DNA of 64,000 nucleotides. Source: Polytrichum commune. Lineage: Eukaryota; Streptophyta; Polytrichopsida; Polytrichales; Polytrichaceae. This document shows positions 57,343 through 64,000 of this stretch, in pieces. The stretch spans positions 13,890,001 through 13,954,000 of the forward strand of contig OX485803.1 in assembly GCA_950295325.1 (NCBI GenBank), in the 5' to 3' direction. Both the position numbers and the translations under genes were made by a program. Numbering within the stretch: the stretch's first letter is position 1; each line of letters starts with the position of its first letter. The notes beneath the pieces were generated by a model. The model had not been told where the DNA came from. It made no database searches and saw only the letters and a list, made by a program, of their open reading frames with translations.

Positions 57343-60300
57343 CTGACCTCATTTAGGAGGAGCATTCTCCGTTTTTGTGAGAATCTATGTGGTGGTGCTT
57401 GAGAATGAGTAAAACCAAAAAGCCTCTCCACCAACAAGTTGTAATTTATTATTATTAGAAGAATTTCTCAGGACGAGGTATTTGTTGGCTCTGTCTGTAG
57501 GACAGAGACTATGCATCAACTTCTTCGTTTCAAGAGCAAATTTCCTAACTACTTTGTGTTCACACTTGGATGTTACTTGTTCTTGTTATTTTTGGTTCAC
57601 TGTATTTAATGTGGATGTTATCTATAGTTTATATATATATATATATACAAGTGCTCCTTAAAATGCATTGAAAGAAATCTAGTTAATTATAGTTATTTCG
57701 GCAGTTCTTGATTATTTATTTTAAAAATTTCGGGTGATAAATGAGTAGCTTCAATCCTTGACCCGTATTTGAGAAGAAGGTGCACAAAATCCAAGAAAGG
57801 TTTGGTATAGTGAATAGCCATGGATTGGCATGAGCAAAGTAATCAGCTACAATTGTAATCTTTCATAACAAAGGACAAAGCCTCACGGTTCTACCGTTTT
57901 CTTGTTATGTTACTAAACTTAAACCCCATCTAGTAGAGGTCCCGGCAAAAGTTGGTTAGCATGTTGTTAGTAGTTTGTTGCCCATCCCTAGGGTGGTGGA
58001 ATCCTTCATGGCATCAGGTGCAAACCTGATGTCAAGATCTCATAATAGATTCTTAAATTTATTAATCTTAAATTCTCTCTCATGGGGAATTCTCTCAGGC
58101 ATACATGTTGGATTGACGTGGTGGGTATTGTTGATTGTTGAAATTAGGTGAGGATTATGACATGGTGTGAGGGTTTAGGAATTAGTTTTGGTCAAGCATC
58201 CTTGCTTTTCAATTCCTTTCCACACTATGATTTCAATCAAGTTTAGGAGTAGAATGGTGAATGTCAAAGTAGATTATCATTCTAATAGAGGAATCGACTA
58301 GGGCAAAGCACATGCAACGAGGAATGGAATGCAATTGTGCATGCAAGGCAATTGAGCAATGAAGATTGGGGTAGAGGGCTAGGGGTGTTTCTTCGCGATA
58401 GAAAGGGCTGTGGATTTAGTTCAATTCAAAGTGCTCTTGATTAGGATATGGTTGCTCTTCGAGAATTGAAACATACAACATTTGAGGTTGTTGAAAATAG
58501 AACAAGAGGGGGTGAATAGTTTTAATTCATGCTTAAACCTCAGTTCTTTGGCCACTTCATTTGAGTGCATTCAACCCATGAAGGCTTTGGGATTCTACCT
58601 CTAGTTGAATTCTGTGATTTCCAACTTCATAAGCATGAAGTCTTGAACCTCTTGGCTTCAACCTTCAATATGTGTGCATGCAAGGCACTTGGGCATGGGA
58701 TTTAGTCTTCAAAGGACATGCACCAAAATTTCAAGTCTTCCGCTTAAACATTTGGGCGGCACCCACACTGTAATTCCAATTTGGAAGTTCCCATTGATTT
58801 TTTTGTGGGCAGATGCTTAATGTTGTTGATTTTGTTGGTTTAGATGTCCAAAATGGTCAATGCGCTTTATAAATCCAACCAAAATGGAGGGTATATGAGC
58901 AAAATGGTATTGTAGGTTGGCAATGCCAAAACAAAGCAATCCGACCATAAAGCATGTCCCATGTTTTTTTCTTCTAGCCCAATGATTCAACAACTTCCCA
59001 TTCGTTGTCTAGGTTGAGGACTAGTAATGTCTAAGGAGCATGACTCCATCAATACATGCATGCGTCAAAGAGTATGTTATTTATGCTCATTTCATTTTGT
59101 TTCATTGCCAATATGCTTGATTTTTTTTTATGTTTTTGGCTTACCTAATTCATTTCTAATCATGGTCGTGGCATGGGATAGATTTGTTTGTATACTACGA
59201 CTTCCCAGTGCACGTTTCACAAGGAGTACACATCGGATGAGTCTTGCGAGGGAGACCAACATTTGGCAAACATGTGCGATGATACCTCATTGTCAGGCTC
59301 ATTGTTTGAGGACAACACTTCAGGATACTTATAGCCCACAAAGTTGCCCAAGCTGCGTGAGAAATGTAATCCATCATAACTTGTTTGGAAGTATACGACT
59401 GCCCACTTCAGGCCAAAAAAATACATTCCAAAGTTGGTCCACCAATGCAATTGGACGCTTCTAGCTTATTTTGAAGATTGAAATATTGCTTTAGTGGTTG
59501 TTTATTTGACACACCTCAAGCTTCTATTGAAATATATGTAGGTTTGACTCAATTTTGGAAAACATGCCCTAATTTTGATAAAGTTTTAATACCAAGGTCC
59601 AAACATGAAAGAAATATGGTATATATGCACCTAGCTCTTTGTGAATTATGGAAATCTATGTATGGTTAGTGTTTTCTTAATCCCAAGAATATGTAATTGA
59701 CACTCCAATTGTTTGATTTTTGGAATCAAATCCTTTGAGACATGAGTAAATGGTAAGTATGAGATAAGAGTTAAACACATAACATGTTAATATATGCATA
59801 GTAATCAAAGTATCTACATATACAATTAGCTCAAACCCCAATCGTGTGATGGGTTGTGGAATGTTGAGAACAAGAAATTCTCCGTTGAAGAGATCATGTA
59901 TGTTGAGTCCAAGGGAATATCATTTATGAATTAATCTAATGTTTTGTTTAACTCTTTCATGAACATGTCATGCAATGTCAATTCTATGGATATTCAATAA
60001 GTTGCAGTTTTAGCTTTCATATCAAATTTAGTCATAGTTCCTTGTAATATGTACATACCTTTGTAGACAATAGATGAGAATGCATGCAGACAATGTATGA
60101 ACAACAAGATGACTTGAGCAAATTTTGCTCTTGTGTACTTTTGGTGAATAGTAACAAGTTTTACTTTATTTGGTGTTTTTAGTCAAATTAAAAAGAATTA
60201 TTGTATGTACATCACAACAAAGTGGTTACCATGTGACAATTTCATTGGAAAGAATCAATAAGCACATGGTTTCCTAGCCACCTCATGACATGCTTGAATC

Positions 60301-62177
60301 AAATCGTCATTATACCTATGTTGCAAACTTGACCACAAATTATATCTTCTCAAGTTTGTTTGGACTTTGTATCAAGTGCACCACTATAAAGTTGCTTGCT
60401 TTGCAGTCATATTTATTATGTAAATTTTGAAGAACAAATTTTGTAGATTTGACATAGTGAATTTCAATCTTGGTGTGTAGGTACACTTGTTTGAGCATCT
60501 TGATAGAAGTAATCTTCATGGCTATAGCATGACCAACCTTGGAAATTTTATTTTTTGTCCATTGGCAGCTCTGCACTTGTTGCAATGATGTTGTACTCGT
60601 GCATAGGAATATTAGAGACATACTATGATGTTTTGTACCCACAAATTATTTAGATTTATAGTATTCTAACCAATTTTTTAGAATTTGTTTGGCAGTAAGG
60701 CCAAGAATGATAAAAGATTCTTCTTCCCAACAACAATCTTGCAATAAATTACAATAATTTTTGGGGTTTAATCGTCTATAGTATAATGCCAATACACTCT
60801 CATGTATGGCCAACCCAACAAATGCTCCTTGTCATTTTTATGCACCAAAATTTTGGATAGCTCTGAAAATAATAGTAAAGCCTATAGGATTGAATGAAGA
60901 TCTAACCTAAGAAGGTAGCTAATTGTTCCACCCAACAATTTCAATTCAATTGTTTCAACATATGTGGACCTAATAATTGCTCCAACTTTGGAAATGTCTA
61001 CATATCTTTCTTTTTGAGTCTCTTTGTGTTGTGCATTGGAAATGTACATAGGAGGTCAAAATATGCTAGTAATTATTTCTTTCTTTCTCTGGTGTGGAAA
61101 ATTTTGGTGGAATGTGAGGAGACAATATTTATCAAATTTAATCCTATAAAAATAGATATTATCATTCAGAAAACTCAATTTTCTATCTTGCAAGTTGATA
61201 ATGAGGAGACCCACTTTCTTTGAACCATCTTCATTCTTTCTTTCGAAAACCAAACAATTTGTGTCCATGTTGCTGAATTGCTTCATGTTTGCTTTGTGTC
61301 CTACATAGCAATGTCACCTAGATGAAAGTTTTGTGAAAAATGCCAACAACTTTGTTGATATGTGGCATACATTTTAATGCTCACTCAATTTTAAACCATC
61401 CATAACCCTCTTAGCACAAGTCATTGGGCTTCTCCTTATGTTGTTATAGTGTTAACAATGTTATGCACATGCAAATAGATGGTTGCCATCTTAATTTGAA
61501 CAAGGGACATGACATTTTGCAAAAATTTAGGTTTGTTTGTCAAGAGGCAAAGTATAACATAAACCCTCAATTGATGTCGATAGAATTTTTTTGATGCATG
61601 TTGACCGGATGTTTATCCTTGTTAGAAATTTTATGGTTGACATCCACAAAAGTCTTTTGCATCCTAGGAGAGAAGTCATACAAGCCATACTCCATGCATA
61701 GGACAAACTTAGGAGTTTTCTACTCTTCACAAAAGTTTGCCAACATTGGTACATTATTGTTAAGAGTATGAAGTAATTTTCATGACTTTCAAGGTGTTAT
61801 GTTTTTCTTAAACACATTGAGGATTGATTTATCCTAATAGAATGAGAATAACAAACAAGTGCAATTTATTTGTTGGTTGAGAAGCCATTGTAGTTGACAA
61901 CAAAGATGAGGTTTATGGATTATATGTTAGGGTTGACAATTATTGGGTCCCCTATCAATCACATCAATGACATTGCACCTCATCAACACCATTGATGTAG
62001 TATCCACGTGATTGATATTCATCACCAACAAGCACATGTAGCTCATACAATGTGAATAGCAGGTGAATAGACATTGCTCCACATTTGAGAAATGCAAAGA
62101 AGTCACCTTGCACATGTAGTACCAAGTGATGAGCATCGAAATTGTCATATTTGGAGGCCAAGAATGCAAGGTAATCA
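57343..62177. other. Long AT-rich intergenic region, no gene recognised
   Basis: It holds (TA)n at 57630-57648 and short unsupported frames, such as 59027-59464 (145 codons, no domain). I see no conserved motif, TE domain or RNA gene. Confidence 0.45.
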
Positions 62178-63524
62178 ATGAAAAACAACATGGCAACATG
62201 CTTTGGATGGAAGAATAAGAAATACTATTCCAAACTTTGCAGCATTTGTGTAGACACAAATCACTTCCAAGCCTTGTTGCTACTCATTGGAAGCTCCATA
62301 TTACTCACAATTTTCACTGCAACTTTATTGGCACCGTCATCGCTCGTGTGGCTATGGAGGCAACTACCCACATCCGAGGTGGTGATCCGGAGCCGTGTTA
62401 ATGACTCCCTCTATGAGTATTCGGATGTGGACCAATTTCCGCCAGCTCAAGAAGGTCAAATTAAGCTTCTTTTGACAAGCTCCGACGATACATTACGCAA
62501 GAAACTACTCGTCGATCATGTAGATTTTCAAAGTGGCAAGCCAAGGGTACATCACGGAGGTCAATGGCGCCGCTCAGAATGGCGACTTCCAGCACGTCAA
62601 GGGAGTCTCCAACAACGTCACGGTTTCCAACTTGAGTTCTACAACAACCAGAAATGGAACCCTTTTTACCCCAAAATGCGTGTGCTACTCAAAAATTGGG
62701 TAGCAAACCGGAAATTCGAGCCCAGTATCATGCATGAGCTTTTGACAGACATCAAAGACCCCATCGACGAAAACTACATGCACAGTGTTGGCTTGAATCA
62801 CCATCTCCATAACATCACACGTGGGCAGAAATACAAAACATGTGCGGTGGTCGGGAATAGCGGCGTATTGTTGCAACGGAACTACAGCAACTTGATCGAC
62901 AACCACGACATGGTGATGCGCATCAACAATGCTCACACATCTGGGTTTGAGGACTTTGTTGGCCGAAAAACCACAATCTCCTTCATGAATAGCCACATCT
63001 TACGCACATGCTCGCGGCAGGTGCAGTGCTTTTGCCACCCATACGGCAACTTCATCCCCATTGTCACTTACCTTTGTGAGCCCTGGCACTTCATGCCCAT
63101 TGCCTATTGCAGTTCAACGCACCCATCTGCACCACTCCTAGTCACACACCCCCAATTTGACAACCTTTGCAACCGCATTGCCAAGTGGTACGCCATCACC
63201 TCCTTCTTGAATCACACACCTCATGCGCCTGCAAGCTCTTGGACGCCGCTCCGCAACCGAAAACGTGTTTTCCACTACTCCTCCGGCATGCAAGCGGTTG
63301 TTTTGGCGCTTGGCATCTGTGAGTCGGTGGATCTGTTTGGGTTTGGCAAGTTTGCGAGTTCCAAACATCATTACCATACATCTCAAACCGAAGAGCTTCG
63401 TGATGTGCATGATTATCCTGCCGAGTATCGATTCTATCGTGATTTGCAAGAGCGCAAGTTTGCGGACATGCCCTTCTTCCTTGCCGTTGGCTTCCAACCT
63501 GCGGTTGTCCGAGTCTTTTCGTAG
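62178..63524 (+). CDS. GT29 sialyltransferase-like glycosyltransferase, 448 aa, intronless
   Basis: A type II membrane layout: about 30-residue cytosolic tail, hydrophobic anchor at about 32-53 (ALLLLIGSSILLTIFTATLL), stem, then the catalytic domain. Sialylmotif L is at about 222-252 (CAVVGNSGVLLQ, LIDNHDMVMRINNAHTSGFE). Motif S is at about 366-391 (HYSSGMQAVVLALGI, then DLFGFGKF). Motif III HHYH is at 397-400, and the VS-like HDYPAEY at 411-417. Plants lack typical sialic acid. Their GT29 members act in the Golgi on pectin or arabinogalactan, with donor and acceptor often undefined, so substrate is not assigned. The frame is complete with no intron. Length fits plant GT29 proteins. Confidence 0.9.
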   Translation: MKNNMATCFGWKNKKYYSKLCSICVDTNHFQALLLLIGSSILLTIFTATLLAPSSLVWLWRQLPTSEVVIRSRVNDSLYEYSDVDQFPPAQEGQIKLLLTSSDDTLRKKLLVDHVDFQSGKPRVHHGGQWRRSEWRLPARQGSLQQRHGFQLEFYNNQKWNPFYPKMRVLLKNWVANRKFEPSIMHELLTDIKDPIDENYMHSVGLNHHLHNITRGQKYKTCAVVGNSGVLLQRNYSNLIDNHDMVMRINNAHTSGFEDFVGRKTTISFMNSHILRTCSRQVQCFCHPYGNFIPIVTYLCEPWHFMPIAYCSSTHPSAPLLVTHPQFDNLCNRIAKWYAITSFLNHTPHAPASSWTPLRNRKRVFHYSSGMQAVVLALGICESVDLFGFGKFASSKHHYHTSQTEELRDVHDYPAEYRFYRDLQERKFADMPFFLAVGFQPAVVRVFS

Positions 63525-64000
63525 GTACCGTTCGTTGCGAATGAATTGTTTGAGGTCAATTAATGGTGCATACTCAATACAAGTACATCATACTAATATT
63601 GTATACTGTGGGGTTTGATATATTTGATTTTCAAGAAGAGATTGTATGTGTCAAGCATTGTATGGTGTCCATAACGTGCCAAGCCAATCTTTAAAATGCA
63701 CTTGTCATTGCAATAAGGAATGTGTACATAATATATTTTTAAAAAGGTGGATGCTCATAAACACGGTACGATGTTGGTTCCTATGCTATTTCAACTTTTA
63801 ATTGGAATTTCTTAATTCTTCAAATTTTTCTAGCAAGCTATTTTTTTACAATTGATAGCTAATCATAATACATGTTTGAGAACATTATATTCCCCTTCTA
63901 CATCAATAGCATCTTAAGAAAATGCCATACCAATTTCTTATCTTTAGTCATTTATTGTGAAATGATAATTACATTCTATTCATTTAAAATTTGTATTAAA
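63525..64000. other. Right-edge flank, no gene seen
   Basis: Probably GT29 3' UTR followed by AT-rich intergenic sequence. Confidence 0.5.

Noticed and set aside
59027-59464. 145-codon plus-strand frame
   Set aside because: No recognisable domain, AT-rich setting and overlapping frames on both strands. Not enough support to call a gene.

Overview
This window comes from a nuclear genome of a land plant. The evidence is three copies of the nuclear Rubisco small-subunit gene (RbcS) with plastid transit peptides and an intron at the classic position two residues into the mature protein, a nine-exon membrane-anchored ascorbate peroxidase, a plant-type GT29 sialyltransferase-like gene, a nuclear tRNA-Pro, a decayed mitochondrial trnP copy, and plant transposon families (CACTA/TNP2, MULE, hAT). 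The RbcS genes carry one intron, not the two or three common in flowering plants. That would suit a moss or another seedless plant, but I cannot fix the lineage from sequence alone.

Layout. Positions 262 to about 5.05 kb hold a decayed CACTA element on the minus strand (TNP2, DUF4218 and DUF4216 parts). A SET-domain ORF lies at 5.1-5.6 kb. A MULE-type transposase with a CxxC finger, a MULE core and a SWIM finger occupies 6.3-9.4 kb. Small hypothetical ORFs and minisatellites follow to about 13 kb. From about 12.98 to 26.23 kb lies one very large LINE. Its 5' half is inverted relative to its 3' half. It carries two 2A-like motifs, the start of an APE nuclease, RT, RNase H and a C-terminal zinc/PD-(D/E)xK-like nuclease. 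A 929-bp TTAA-flanked piggyBac-like MITE has inserted in it, and a tRNA-derived SINE lies antisense in its 3' end. A 4-kb hAT element with visible terminal inverted repeats spans 26.28-30.30 kb, followed by a 186-bp triplicated repeat.

The right half is more genic. RbcS-1 and RbcS-2 sit in a 2.86-kb tandem duplication (32.4-38.2 kb), and RbcS-3 is at 43.2-44.3 kb. The RbcS coding parts are nearly identical while the flanks have diverged, which points to gene conversion. An F-box gene (minus strand) is at 46.2-47.5 kb, a mitochondrial-type trnP relic at 48.5 kb, and the ascorbate peroxidase gene at 50.7-55.7 kb, with a long 5'-UTR intron built of about 425-bp tandem repeats. A nuclear tRNA-Pro(UGG) is at 57.27 kb and an intronless GT29 gene at 62.2-63.5 kb. 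The remaining stretches are AT-rich intergenic DNA with degenerate repeats.

The functional genes are independent loci: carbon fixation (RbcS), peroxide detoxification (APX), ubiquitin-ligase substrate choice (F-box), Golgi glycosylation (GT29) and translation (tRNA). The most unusual item is the LINE, whose domain order suggests a dual-endonuclease (Dualen/RandI-like) retrotransposon with internal 2A-like motifs.
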